Positions 1 through 7,812 of a DNA stretch of 10,678 nt are shown one piece after another. The position numbers and the translations under genes are program-made. Position 1 is the stretch's first letter; each line of letters starts with the position of its first letter. The notes under the pieces are model-generated. The model saw only the letters and a list, made by a program, of their open reading frames with translations. It had not been told where the DNA came from and did no database searches. The stretch comes from Gemmatimonadota bacterium (GTDB taxonomy: Bacteria > Gemmatimonadota > Gemmatimonadetes > Gemmatimonadales > Gemmatimonadaceae), in the NCBI GenBank assembly GCA_003142495.1, contig PLMM01000313.1, positions 1 through 10,678 of the forward strand, read 5' to 3'.

Positions 1-455
1 TCCTTCGTGTAGTGCGTCGTGATGTCCTGGTCGGCCGTGAGCACATTGCGGTGCACCGGCTCGAGCGTCGTCTTCGCAACGTAAAGCGAATCCGTAAGCG
101 TGATCGTGTTGATCTGCCTCGATTCCGCGAGCAGCCACATCGGCTTTCCTTCGTACGTGGACTCCGAGAGCTCCAGCGTACGCCAGCCGAGCTTGTGCGC
201 CTGCCCTTCGGAGAAGAGGCGCGCGACGTAGATGCGCTTCGAAGGCTTGAGCGACGCCGCCGACGGCGCGACGAGCGCCGGATTCGCGGCTGCGGCCGTG
301 GCAGCCGGCATCGCCGGTGCGGCGGTGTTCGTGGCCGGGAGCGGGTGCGCGGGCGCCACATCCGCCGCGGGCTTCGCGCCGTGCGAACACGCCGACATCA
401 CACCGGCGCATGCAGCCAGCGCCATCACGAACGAACCAGTCTTTCGAGCCCTCAC
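1..455 (-). CDS. Putative lipoprotein, C-terminus cut by window edge
   Basis: This is the N-terminal 151 codons of a secreted, probably lipid-anchored protein of unknown function; the reading frame stays open to the window edge. The GTG start at 455 is chosen because GGAGG (complement of 460-464) lies just upstream, and the only nearby ATG (463-465 region) runs into TGA within a few codons. The start RARK, a hydrophobic run (about residues 8-22) and cysteines at C16 (LAAC) and C23 (MSAC) fit a type II signal peptide; which cysteine is lipidated is unclear. An Ala/Pro-rich linker spans about residues 24-70. From about residue 72 there is folded-looking sequence rich in beta-type residues (KRIYVARLF, WRTLELSES, MWLLAESRQ, TLTDSLYVAK). 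This recalls DUF3108-like envelope proteins, but that is a weak impression. It lies 37 bases downstream of ftsK and is likely co-transcribed with it. Confidence 0.7.
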   Translation of the reverse strand, partial: MRARKTGSFVMALAACAGVMSACSHGAKPAADVAPAHPLPATNTAAPAMPAATAAAANPALVAPSAASLKPSKRIYVARLFSEGQAHKLGWRTLELSESTYEGKPMWLLAESRQINTITLTDSLYVAKTTLEPVHRNVLTADQDITTHYTK

Positions 456-459
456 GTTT

Positions 460-464
460 CCTCC
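460..464 (-). promoter_or_regulatory. Ribosome binding site deciding a GTG start
   Basis: The minus strand reads GGAGG followed by AAAC and then GTG. This is the strongest Shine-Dalgarno match in the 37-base gap after ftsK. It fixes the lipoprotein start at the GTG at 455, because the overlapping ATG is followed by a stop within four codons. Confidence 0.6.
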
Positions 465-492
465 ATAAGTGACAATCCGCTCACCCCGCACA

Positions 493-2832
493 CTAGCTCG
501 CGGGGCCGCAGATACGATCGATGTCATCGAGACCTACGAGCACTTCGCGCGCTTTGGATCCATCCGCAGGCCCGAGGATCCCGGCCTCCTGCAGCTGATC
601 GATGATTCGCGCGGCACGTCCATAGCCAACCTTGAGCCTGCGCTGCAACAGCGACGTCGAGCCCAACTGATTCTGCACGACCACCTCTGCCGCCTCGCGA
701 AAGAGCTTGTCGCGCTCCCCCGCAATCTCGGCGTCGGCTGCATCACTCGTCGACACCGCCTCGCGCTTCCGCATCTCCTCGAGAATGTCCGGCTCATGAG
801 ACACCGGCTCCTCGACAATGAGACCTTCGGACTCGAGCACGCGGCGCCGCTCGAGCTTCTTCGCCTCGTACCACCCCATCAGCGCTTCGGTATCCTCCGA
901 GGAAATATACGCGCCCTGCAGGCGCGCAGCCTCCGACTTCCCCGGCGGAATGAAGAGCATGTCGCCGTTGCCGAGCAGCGACTCCGCGCCCATCCCGTCG
1001 ATGATCGTGCGGCTGTCCACCTGCGAGGCGACGCGAAACGCAATGCGACTCGGAAAGTTCGCCTTGATCAACCCCGTGATGACGTTGACGCTCGGCCGCT
1101 GCGTCGCGAGCAGGAGATGGATGCCGATCGCGCGCGCCTTCTGCGCGAGCCGCGCGAGCGGCGGCTCGACCTCGCCCTGCACCGTCATCATCAGGTCCGC
1201 GAGCTCGTCGATCACGACGACGATGTACGGGAGATGCTTTCCCATGTACTCGGTGTTCTCGAAGGCGACATCCTTGCGCGTTGCGACCTTCAGCTTGTCG
1301 CCATTCTTGAGACGGCGATTGAAGTCCTGGATGTTGCGGCATCCATTCGCAGCGAGCAGCTCGTAGCGCTCCTGCATCTCCATCTCCGCCCACTTGAGCA
1401 CCGACGCCGCATCGCGACTGTCCGTGATCACCTTGTGGCGCAGATGCGGAAGCGTGTTGTACACCGAGAGCTCGACCATCTTCGGGTCGACCATCAGGAA
1501 GCGCAGCGTCTTCGGCGTGTGCTTGTAGACGAGGCTCGTGATCACCGTGTTCACGCACACGGATTTTCCGGAGCCCGTCGCGCCAGCGATGAGCAGATGC
1601 GGCATCTTCGCGAGATCGGCGATCACCGGCTTCCCCTCGAGATCCTTGCCGAGCGCGATCGGGAGTGCGGCGCGAGCGTTCTTGAACTCGGGCGACTCGA
1701 GCAGCTCGCGGAACGCGACAATCTCCGACGTCGGATTCGGCACCTCCACGCCCACTGCGCCGCGCCCCGGGATCGGCGCCACGATCCGGATGCTCGCGGC
1801 GCGCATCGCGAGCGCCAGATCGTTCGAGAGATTCGCGATCTGCCGAACCTTCACGCCGGGCGCAGGCTCGACCTCGAACTGCGTCACCACCGGCCCCGTC
1901 GTGCGCCCGACGATCTCGGCCTCCACGCGGAAGGTGCGGAGCGCGTCGGTGAGCTTTACGCCCATCGCGTCGAGCTCCTTCTTTCCGAAATCCGGATTGC
2001 GCGGCGCCGCTGGTGTGAGCAGCTCGGGCGGCGGAAGCTCTTCGTCCGCGAGCGACGCTTCATCCGTCGCGTCGATCGCAGCCGCGATGCGCTCATCGTG
2101 CTCGGCGCCCAAGTCCGCGCGCGATTTCTTCTTCTTTTTTCCGCGCGCATTGTCATCGAGGAGTTCCCCCGCACTCTCGCTCATGAGCGTCGCGTCGATC
2201 TGCGGCATCTCCTCGGGCGGCGGCTCCAGCAGCGCCGCGGGCACGACGAGCGAATCGATCTCCTTCTTCTTCTTGCGCGAACGTGCCGGCTGGGCCGCCA
2301 CCGCCTCGAACAGCTCGGGGCGCTGCACGCGCACGCCGATCAGCACGCGAATCGGATTCCACGCGAGCGTCAGCACCGTGAGCCCGCACAGGAGCATCGA
2401 GATGACGAGCCACGCGCCCACCGGCCCGAAGAAGGCGTACAGATAGTAGGCGACGAATGCGCCCCACACGCCATCCACAGCAGTGACCAGCCGCTCGCCG
2501 TGCTCGACGCCCAGTCCGCACGCCACCGGTAACAGCACTACCAGCCCGGCGAGAAAAAGCATCCACGAGCGATCGGTGTCCGAGCGCATGCGCCCGAACA
2601 GCCGCAGCGCGTGCACCGCAGGCACGAGCGGGAGCAGAATCGTCGCCGGAATGCCCAGAAACTCGAACAGCCCGTAGCGCAAACACGAGCCGACGGGACC
2701 CATGAGCCCGTGCGCCTCGATGCACGAGCTGGTCACCGACGTTCCCGCGCCCGCGACAATCGTGACGGCGAGGAAGAGCGCGAAGACGAGCAGCACCACC
2801 CCGACGAGCTCGCGCTTGAGCCGTCCTTCCAT
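493..2832 (-). CDS. ftsK: DNA translocase FtsK/SpoIIIE, full length
   Basis: A 779-residue septal DNA translocase that pumps DNA during chromosome segregation and anchors to the inner membrane. Four hydrophobic helices are visible: about residues 9-27, 61-78, 90-108 and 138-157. A charged linker (about 160-285) carries two lysine runs (187-190 and 232-236). The motor has Walker A GATGSGKS at 417-424 and Walker B IVVVIDELAD at 537-546. The C-terminal winged-helix gamma domain (about 706-768, with NQLGSTSLLQRRLKVGYGRA) reads polar DNA motifs in this family. The frame stays open upstream to 3099, but those 89 codons overlap comB and are Arg-rich shadow. The ATG at 2832 has GGGAG eight bases upstream and begins two bases after the comB stop. 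The linker is short for the family. An A AAA AAG heptamer in register at 2140-2134 could give a -1 frameshift product of 246 residues. Confidence 0.95.
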   Translation of the reverse strand: MEGRLKRELVGVVLLVFALFLAVTIVAGAGTSVTSSCIEAHGLMGPVGSCLRYGLFEFLGIPATILLPLVPAVHALRLFGRMRSDTDRSWMLFLAGLVVLLPVACGLGVEHGERLVTAVDGVWGAFVAYYLYAFFGPVGAWLVISMLLCGLTVLTLAWNPIRVLIGVRVQRPELFEAVAAQPARSRKKKKEIDSLVVPAALLEPPPEEMPQIDATLMSESAGELLDDNARGKKKKKSRADLGAEHDERIAAAIDATDEASLADEELPPPELLTPAAPRNPDFGKKELDAMGVKLTDALRTFRVEAEIVGRTTGPVVTQFEVEPAPGVKVRQIANLSNDLALAMRAASIRIVAPIPGRGAVGVEVPNPTSEIVAFRELLESPEFKNARAALPIALGKDLEGKPVIADLAKMPHLLIAGATGSGKSVCVNTVITSLVYKHTPKTLRFLMVDPKMVELSVYNTLPHLRHKVITDSRDAASVLKWAEMEMQERYELLAANGCRNIQDFNRRLKNGDKLKVATRKDVAFENTEYMGKHLPYIVVVIDELADLMMTVQGEVEPPLARLAQKARAIGIHLLLATQRPSVNVITGLIKANFPSRIAFRVASQVDSRTIIDGMGAESLLGNGDMLFIPPGKSEAARLQGAYISSEDTEALMGWYEAKKLERRRVLESEGLIVEEPVSHEPDILEEMRKREAVSTSDAADAEIAGERDKLFREAAEVVVQNQLGSTSLLQRRLKVGYGRAARIIDQLQEAGILGPADGSKAREVLVGLDDIDRICGPAS
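2134..2140 (-). other. Candidate -1 frameshift heptamer in ftsK
   Basis: On the coding strand this reads A AAA AAG, with codons GGA AAA AAG in the zero frame of ftsK (residues 231-233). This has the same form and register as the slippery site of E. coli dnaX. Slipping back by one would add 13 codons beginning Glu-Glu-Glu-Ile-Ala and end at a TGA (2095-2093). No Shine-Dalgarno-like sequence lies 10-14 bases upstream. The nearest small hairpin I can draw (CGATG-AGCG-CATCG) is about 36 bases downstream, farther than usual. The motif is certain; its use is not shown. Confidence 0.35.
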
Positions 2833-2834
2833 CG

Positions 2835-3581
2835 CTACCGCTCCCGGTCGGGGCCGAGCAGCGTGATCTGCCGATCCTGAAAGATCGGGATCACAGGACA
2901 GGAGTCCACGGCCGCGCAGCTCTCGAGATCCGCGGCGAAGCCCGCCTCGACCAGCGCCTGCCCTGCTTCCGAATCCGCGAACAGGTGATCGAGGCGATCG
3001 CCGTACTTGCGATCGATCACCGTGCACGCGAACGCGCCGTCGCCGATCTCGACCTTCGAGAGGCGCTTTGCGATCGCGCGCACGTATCGCCCCGCGCACG
3101 CCGCATCTTCGAGCGAGAAGAGCTTGTCGCGCCCCGCGCAGATCAGCGTCACATCGGTTCCGCCACGCACCGCCGTGCGCATGAGCACCGCTACCGCCTC
3201 GAGATTCACGTACGACGCAACCACCACGTCGCGTGCGCCCTGGAGCCCCACCATCGCCGCGGTGCCGTTCGTCGTCGTGAGCAGCACGGTCTTTCCCTCG
3301 ACCGCCTCGCGCGTGAACTCTCCCGGCGAGTTCCCCAAATCGAAGCCCGGCACGATCAGCATCTTCCGCTCGCCCGCGAGGCGCACCTCGCCCCTGTCGA
3401 ACTGCTTCGCGCGCGTGATGACCTCGTCGGCGCTCTCGAGCGGGACGATGTTGCGCGCGCCGTTGCCGAGTGCGACCGTGATGCTCGTCGACGCGCGAAG
3501 CACATCGATGACGGCGACGACGCGCCCGGCGACGAGCGCAGGCGTGTTGGTGGGCGGCCCAAAGACTACATCAATGCGCAT
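2835..3581 (-). CDS. comB: 2-phosphosulfolactate phosphatase (ComB family)
   Basis: A 248-residue protein of the ComB family, magnesium-dependent phosphatases that convert 2-phosphosulfolactate to sulfolactate, a step of coenzyme M synthesis in methanogens. Family landmarks are visible: DVLRASTS at 26-33, GERK at 70-73, GNSPGEF at 83-89, TTTNGT at 102-107 and SLEDAACAG at 156-164. The length is normal for the family. The ATG at 3581 shares one base with the accC stop (TAATG) and has GGGAG five bases upstream inside the end of accC, so translation is probably coupled. ftsK starts two bases after its TAG. No comA, comC, comD or comE homologue is in the window, so the physiological substrate in this bacterium is open: sulfolactate metabolism, or an unrelated phosphatase role. 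The family assignment is firm; the pathway is inference. Confidence 0.9.
   Translation of the reverse strand: MRIDVVFGPPTNTPALVAGRVVAVIDVLRASTSITVALGNGARNIVPLESADEVITRAKQFDRGEVRLAGERKMLIVPGFDLGNSPGEFTREAVEGKTVLLTTTNGTAAMVGLQGARDVVVASYVNLEAVAVLMRTAVRGGTDVTLICAGRDKLFSLEDAACAGRYVRAIAKRLSKVEIGDGAFACTVIDRKYGDRLDHLFADSEAGQALVEAGFAADLESCAAVDSCPVIPIFQDRQITLLGPDRER
2841..2845 (-). promoter_or_regulatory. Ribosome binding site fixing the ftsK start
   Basis: GGGAG on the minus strand lies within the last codons of comB, eight bases before the ATG at 2832. It supports that ATG over any start in the 89 extra upstream codons of the open frame. Confidence 0.55.
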
Positions 3582-4933
3582 TACGGCTCCCGCAGCAGAT
3601 CGCTCTCGCGCTCCAGAAACTTCGTGTCCACTTCGCCGGCCTGAAAACGTGCATTCTGCATCACGCGGCCGAGAAAGGGGATCGTCGTGGTGACGCCTTC
3701 GACGATGAAGAAATCCAGCGCGATCTGCATCCGCTTGATCGCTTCCATCCGCGTGCTCCCCTGGCAGATCAGCTTCGCCAGCAGCGAATCGTAATACGGG
3801 GGCACCGTGTAGCCGGTATAAATGTGCGTATCGACGCGCACACCGGGGCCGCCGGGCGGATTGAAGACGTCGATGCGCCCCGGCGACGGCTGGAAGTTGC
3901 GCGCCGGATCCTCGGCGTTCACGCGCACCTCGATCACGTGCCCGCGCAGCGGCGGCATCGATGTGATCGACAGCTTCTCCCCCGCCGCGACGCGAATCTG
4001 CTCCTTCACGAGATCGACGCCGGTGATCATCTCCGTAACGGGATGCTCCACCTGAATGCGCGTGTTCATCTCCATGAAGTAGTACGACCCGTCGGTGTCG
4101 AGGAGCATCTCGATCGTCCCCGCGCCGACGTAGTCGATCGCCTTGGCGCCGCGCACCGCATCGTCGCCCATGCGCTTGCGCAGATCGGGAGTCATCGCGG
4201 GACTCGGCGATTCCTCGATCAGCTTCTGGTGGCGGCGCTGCACTGAGCAGTCGCGCTCACCGAGATGGATGACGTTGCCGTGCGAGTCGCCGAGAATCTG
4301 GAACTCGATGTGGCGCGGGCGCGCGAGATATTTCTCGACGTACACGTCGTCGCTGCCGAACGCCGAAAGCGCCTCGGAGCGCGCGAGCTGAAAGGCGCGC
4401 GCGAAGTCATCGGGATCATTGGCGACGCGCATTCCCTTTCCGCCGCCGCCCGCAGCCGCCTTGATGATGACGGGAAAGCCGATCTCGCGCGCGAAGCCAA
4501 GCGCCTCCTCGACGTCCTCGACGGGGCCCGGCGTGCCTGGCACGATCGGCACGCCCACCTCAGCCATCGTCTTGCGCGCGGTGGCCTTGTCGCCCATGAG
4601 GCGGATCTGTGAGGCGGTGGGGCCGATGAACGTGATGTTGGACGCGGCGCACGTCTCCGCGAACTCCGCGTTTTCGGCGAGAAAGCCGTAGCCGGGGTGG
4701 ATCGCATCGGCGCCGGTAATCTCGGCGGCGGCGATCAGCCGCGGGATCTTGAGATACGACTCGCGCGCCGACGCCGGCCCGATGCAGACGTCATCGTCGG
4801 CAAAGCGGACGTGGAGCGACTCGCGATCGGCTTCCGAGTAGACGGCCACCGTCTGAATGTCGAGCTCGCGACAGGCGCGTATGATCCGAAGCGCGATCTC
4901 GCCGCGATTGGCGATCAGGACTTTCTTGAACAT
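3581..4933 (-). CDS. accC: Biotin carboxylase subunit of acetyl-CoA carboxylase
   Basis: A 450-residue ATP-grasp enzyme that carboxylates the biotin on AccB with ATP and bicarbonate, the first half-reaction of malonyl-CoA synthesis in the cytosol. The N-terminal domain opens with [20 protein letters not shown] (4-23). The glycine-rich ATP loop [11 protein letters not shown] is at 159-169. Candidate ligands are K116, K158, E275, E288, N290, R292, E296 and R337, within [15 protein letters not shown] (287-301) and EVRVNAEDP (335-343). Length and ends match E. coli AccC (449 residues), so the ATG at 4933 is safe. The Shine-Dalgarno is poor (CCAACTG before ATG) and 45 bases separate it from the pilT-like gene. 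Its partner accB lies on the far side of that gene. The stop overlaps the comB start by one base. Being split from accB by another gene is unusual. Confidence 0.97.
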   Translation of the reverse strand: MFKKVLIANRGEIALRIIRACRELDIQTVAVYSEADRESLHVRFADDDVCIGPASARESYLKIPRLIAAAEITGADAIHPGYGFLAENAEFAETCAASNITFIGPTASQIRLMGDKATARKTMAEVGVPIVPGTPGPVEDVEEALGFAREIGFPVIIKAAAGGGGKGMRVANDPDDFARAFQLARSEALSAFGSDDVYVEKYLARPRHIEFQILGDSHGNVIHLGERDCSVQRRHQKLIEESPSPAMTPDLRKRMGDDAVRGAKAIDYVGAGTIEMLLDTDGSYYFMEMNTRIQVEHPVTEMITGVDLVKEQIRVAAGEKLSITSMPPLRGHVIEVRVNAEDPARNFQPSPGRIDVFNPPGGPGVRVDTHIYTGYTVPPYYDSLLAKLICQGSTRMEAIKRMQIALDFFIVEGVTTTIPFLGRVMQNARFQAGEVDTKFLERESDLLREP

Positions 4934-4978
4934 CAGTTGGTGTACCCGGCGTGGCGGCGCGAATGGCCAGCCGTGCTG

Positions 4979-6193
4979 TCAGCCATCGCCTTCGCGTTGA
5001 AAGTCGTCCCAGCTCGTGTCACTGGAACCCTCGACACCTTGCGCGCGCAAAGCAAGCTCGCTCGGGTTGGTGGCGAAGAATAACGCGTTCTCGTAGGTAA
5101 TGACACCACGCGTATACCACTGCATGAGCGATTGGTCGAAGCTCTGCATCCCGTACTGCACTGTCCCTTCCTTGATCAGATCGGGGATGTCGAGCGACTT
5201 CGTCATGTCGCGAATTTGATCGCGCACCGCGGCGGTGTTGATCAGGATCTCGACCGCGGGAATGCGACCGGGCTTGTCCGAGCGCGGCACGAGACGCAGC
5301 GAGATCACTGCGGAGAGCGCACTCGCGAGCGTGAATCGCACTTCGTTCTGCTGGTGCGGCGCGTAAAAGGAGAGCACGCGGTTGATGGTCTGCGTCGCAT
5401 CCGTGGTGTGCAGCGTCGAGAAGACGAGGTGTCCCGTGTCGGCGGCCTTGAGCGCGACCTCGAGCGTCTCCGTGTCTCGAATCTCACCGATCAGGATGAC
5501 GTCGGGGTCCTGTCGCAGCACGCGGCGAAGCGCCACGCCGAAGCTGCCGGTGTCCGCGCCGACCTCGCGCTGGTTGATGCTCGAGTTGATGTCGCGATGC
5601 AGGAACTCGATCGGATCCTCGATCGTGATCACGTTCGCGTGGCGCTTCTCGTTGATATGCTGCAGCATCGCCGCGAGCGCCGTCGACTTTCCGGATCCCG
5701 TCACACCCGTGACGAGCACGAGACCGCGCGGACGCAGCGCGATATCCTCGACGATCTTCGGCAGGTTGAGCTCCGCACTCGTCTTCACCTGGTACGGTAC
5801 CGCGCGCATGGCGTACGCGATCGTGCCGCGCTGCTGATACACGTTCACACGAAAGCGGCCGATCCCCGGAACGCCAATCGCAAAGTCGGCCTCCTTCGCC
5901 TCCGCGAACTCCTTCACCTGCTTCGGCGTCATGATCTGCTCGGCGAGCGCCTTCAGATCTTCGGGCTTGAGCGGCGGCAGATCGAGCGAGAGCAGATCGC
6001 CGTTCACGCGCAGCACCGGCGGGCGACCGACCTTGAGATGTACGTCCGATGCGTTCTGCTGGATCATCCGCTGCAACACCGCCTTGAAGTTGAACGAGGC
6101 GGGGGTGGCGGGTACCGGAATGTCCACCTGCGTCGGTACACGCGGCGTGGGTGGCACATCAATCGGAAGCGGAATGATCGTGGGGTTAGCCAT
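4979..6193 (-). CDS. pilT: PilT-family type IV pilus retraction ATPase
   Basis: A 404-residue hexameric secretion ATPase of the PilT/PilU kind, which disassembles type IV pili at the inner-membrane base and drives twitching or DNA uptake. After a proline-rich 33-residue extension, the PAS-like N-domain begins ([18 protein letters not shown], 48-65). Then come Walker [10 protein letters not shown] (163-171), the Asp box ITIEDPIEF (189-197), Walker [10 protein letters not shown] (232-240) and the His box [12 protein letters not shown] (253-264). A variant of the retraction motif AIRNLIRE is present as AAVRDQIRD (321-329), followed by GMQSFDQSL (348-356). These favour PilT over PilB. The ATG at 6193 lies inside accB with an 8-base overlap (ATGGCTAA) and no clear Shine-Dalgarno, so translation is probably coupled. 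No other pilus gene is in the window. PilU, or a PilT paralogue with another role, cannot be excluded. Confidence 0.92.
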   Translation of the reverse strand: MANPTIIPLPIDVPPTPRVPTQVDIPVPATPASFNFKAVLQRMIQQNASDVHLKVGRPPVLRVNGDLLSLDLPPLKPEDLKALAEQIMTPKQVKEFAEAKEADFAIGVPGIGRFRVNVYQQRGTIAYAMRAVPYQVKTSAELNLPKIVEDIALRPRGLVLVTGVTGSGKSTALAAMLQHINEKRHANVITIEDPIEFLHRDINSSINQREVGADTGSFGVALRRVLRQDPDVILIGEIRDTETLEVALKAADTGHLVFSTLHTTDATQTINRVLSFYAPHQQNEVRFTLASALSAVISLRLVPRSDKPGRIPAVEILINTAAVRDQIRDMTKSLDIPDLIKEGTVQYGMQSFDQSLMQWYTRGVITYENALFFATNPSELALRAQGVEGSSDTSWDDFQREGDG

Positions 6194-6692
6194 TCGGGTC
6201 GACGCGGAAGAGGACCTGTCCGTACTCGACCGGATGCGCGTCAGTCACCAACAGCTCGCGCACCACACCCGAATATTCGGACTCGATCTCGTTCATGATC
6301 TTCATCGCCTCGATGATGCAGAGAATCTGCCCCTTCTCGACGCGTGTCCCCTCAGCCACATACGGCGGGATTCCCGGCTCGGGCGAGCGATAAAAAGTGC
6401 CCACCATTGGCGACTTCACCTCGAGCAGCTTCGCTTTCGGTGCTTCCGCCCTGGTCTGCCCGTCATCTTCGGCGGCAAGGGGTACCCCTTCCGACGGTGT
6501 AAGTCGGCTGGACGTAACGGCCTGGGGAATGATCGCCGGAGCGGAAACAGCTGGCGTCACCATCGCCCCGCGCTGCTGCGGAGTCTTGGAGATCCGCAGC
6601 TTCATTCCCTTGTCCGTCGAAATCTCGATCGAGTCGACCGATGAACCGTCGAGCAGCTCGACGATCTTCTTTACGTAGCGTAAGTCGATCAT
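6186..6692 (-). CDS. accB: Biotin carboxyl carrier protein of acetyl-CoA carboxylase
   Basis: A 168-residue carrier that holds the biotin shuttled between AccC and the carboxyltransferase. The N-terminal segment [19 protein letters not shown] is the usual AccC-interacting region. A disordered Ala/Pro/Thr linker runs from about 38 to 90. The biotinyl domain follows, with the thumb loop (about 102-114, [13 protein letters not shown]) and the site [11 protein letters not shown], biotinylated lysine K131. Length is near the E. coli protein (156). The ATG at 6692 is preceded by no strong Shine-Dalgarno. It sits 31 bases after the pepP-like gene and overlaps the pilT-like gene by eight bases. The elongation factor P gene that often lies immediately upstream of accB is absent here. 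Confidence 0.96.
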   Translation of the reverse strand: MIDLRYVKKIVELLDGSSVDSIEISTDKGMKLRISKTPQQRGAMVTPAVSAPAIIPQAVTSSRLTPSEGVPLAAEDDGQTRAEAPKAKLLEVKSPMVGTFYRSPEPGIPPYVAEGTRVEKGQILCIIEAMKIMNEIESEYSGVVRELLVTDAHPVEYGQVLFRVDPNG

Positions 6693-6712
6693 AGTCCGAT
6701 TGGGGTGATCGC

Positions 6713-6731
6713 TCGCGTGATCGTCACGCGA
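6713..6731. repeat. Perfect 8-bp hairpin at the pepP/accB junction
   Basis: TCGCGTGA (6713-6720) and TCACGCGA (6724-6731) are exact reverse complements around a TCG loop. The structure spans the stop codon of the peptidase gene and ends about 20 bases before the accB ATG. No U-run follows on the minus strand, so it is not a classical intrinsic terminator. It could act as an RNA processing or attenuation element, or be chance in GC-rich DNA. Confidence 0.4.
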
Positions 6732-7812
6732 TTTCCATCAGCTCGCGAGGAAACGACGTCAGTATACGCGGTCCCGCGGGGTCGAGCACCACATCGTCCT
6801 CGATGCGTACGCCGCCCCACCCGGCGCGATAGATCCCTGGCTCGATCGTGACGACCGCCTGCGTGGGCAACACACTTTCCGCAGTCCTCGACAACCGTGG
6901 TGCCTCGTGCACCTCCAATCCAATGCCGTGGCCGAGACTGTGTCCGAACCCCTCCCCCTGGCCGCGCTGTTCAATGTACTGCCTGGCCAACGCATCGGCA
7001 TCCCGCCCCGTCATCCCCGCGCGCACGTTCGCCGAGGCGTGCGCGTTCGCGCCTCGTACGATCTCGTAGAGCTCCTTCTGCTCATCCGATGCGCGCCCGA
7101 TCACGAAGGTGCGCGTCACGTCGGAGCAGTAGCCCTCGACGATCGCACCATAATCAATGAGAAGGAAGTCTCCGGCGCCAACCTGGCGGTCCGCGGCCCT
7201 GGCGTGCGGCAGCGCCGCGCGCGGCCCCGACGCCACGATCGTCTCGAATGGGAAGCCCTCGCTCCCCTCCGCGCGCAGCGACTGCTCGAGCACTCCCGCG
7301 ATCGCGAGCTCCGTCATCCCCGCCTTCACCTGCGGCACCGTGCGCTCGAGCGCGCGCCGCGCGACGTCCGCCGCGCGCTGAATGCGCTCGATCTCCTGCG
7401 GATCCTTCCGCTCGCGCAGCGCCTCGACGAGATCGTTCGTCGGACGCCACTGCCAGCGCGCGCCGGCGCTGAGCAGCCGCTCGAAGTCGCGATGGATCAG
7501 CTGCGCGGACTCGAAGCCGACGACCTTCACGCCGACCATCTCGGGGAGCAGCTGCCAGAGTCCCGTCCACAGGCTCTGCGGCTCGATCGCCACGCGCGCG
7601 AAGTCGCCGACCTCGTCGCGCACCTGCGTCGCGTAGCGGAAATCGGTGATGAAGAGCGTCTCACGCGCGGTCATCAGCACGAGCGCGCTCGAGCCGGAGA
7701 AGCCGGTGATGTAGCGAATGTTGGGGAGGCTGGTGAGCAGCACCGCGTCGAGATGCGCGGCGACGAGCGCCTCGCGAAGTGCAGTGCGGCGTTCGCTCCG
7801 GCGGTCAGCCAC
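6724..7812 (-). CDS. Xaa-Pro aminopeptidase, M24B family (PepP/YqhT-like)
   Basis: A 362-residue cytosolic metallopeptidase that removes N-terminal residues ahead of proline. A creatinase-type N-domain (about 1-130, with [16 protein letters not shown] at 28-43) precedes the pita-bread catalytic domain. The five expected dinuclear metal ligands are present: D220 (LLIDYGA), D231 (CSDVTRTF), H295 ([14 protein letters not shown]), E324 (TIEPGIY) and E338 (VRIEDDV). The frame is open up to 7887, but those 25 codons overlap aroQ and look unrelated. The GTG at 7812 gives the short start typical of YqhT-type enzymes and overlaps the aroQ stop by eight bases (GTGGCTGA). No strong Shine-Dalgarno is visible, consistent with coupling to aroQ. 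Placement next to aroQ and accB matches the order seen in Bacillus and others, where efp normally follows. Confidence 0.93.
   Translation of the reverse strand: MADRRSERRTALREALVAAHLDAVLLTSLPNIRYITGFSGSSALVLMTARETLFITDFRYATQVRDEVGDFARVAIEPQSLWTGLWQLLPEMVGVKVVGFESAQLIHRDFERLLSAGARWQWRPTNDLVEALRERKDPQEIERIQRAADVARRALERTVPQVKAGMTELAIAGVLEQSLRAEGSEGFPFETIVASGPRAALPHARAADRQVGAGDFLLIDYGAIVEGYCSDVTRTFVIGRASDEQKELYEIVRGANAHASANVRAGMTGRDADALARQYIEQRGQGEGFGHSLGHGIGLEVHEAPRLSRTAESVLPTQAVVTIEPGIYRAGWGGVRIEDDVVLDPAGPRILTSFPRELMEIA

Noticed and set aside
456..492. Possible terminator between ftsK and the lipoprotein gene
   Set aside because: No stem followed by a U-run is visible in the 37 bases.
469..2532. 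687-codon plus-strand open frame opposite ftsK
   Set aside because: Its product is Arg/His/Leu-rich without any motif and lies antisense to a complete FtsK; long antisense frames are expected in GC-rich coding DNA.
2833..3099. Upstream extension of the ftsK frame by 89 codons
   Set aside because: It overlaps comB, is Arg-rich low-information sequence, and the ATG at 2832 has a good ribosome site and a normal FtsK N-terminus.
4934..4978. Possible promoter or terminator between pilT and accC
   Set aside because: The 45-base gap shows no convincing -35/-10 pair and no hairpin with a U-run.
5132..6298. 388-codon plus-strand open frame opposite pilT
   Set aside because: Composition is Arg/His/Asp/Leu-rich shadow of the PilT gene, with no recognizable domain.
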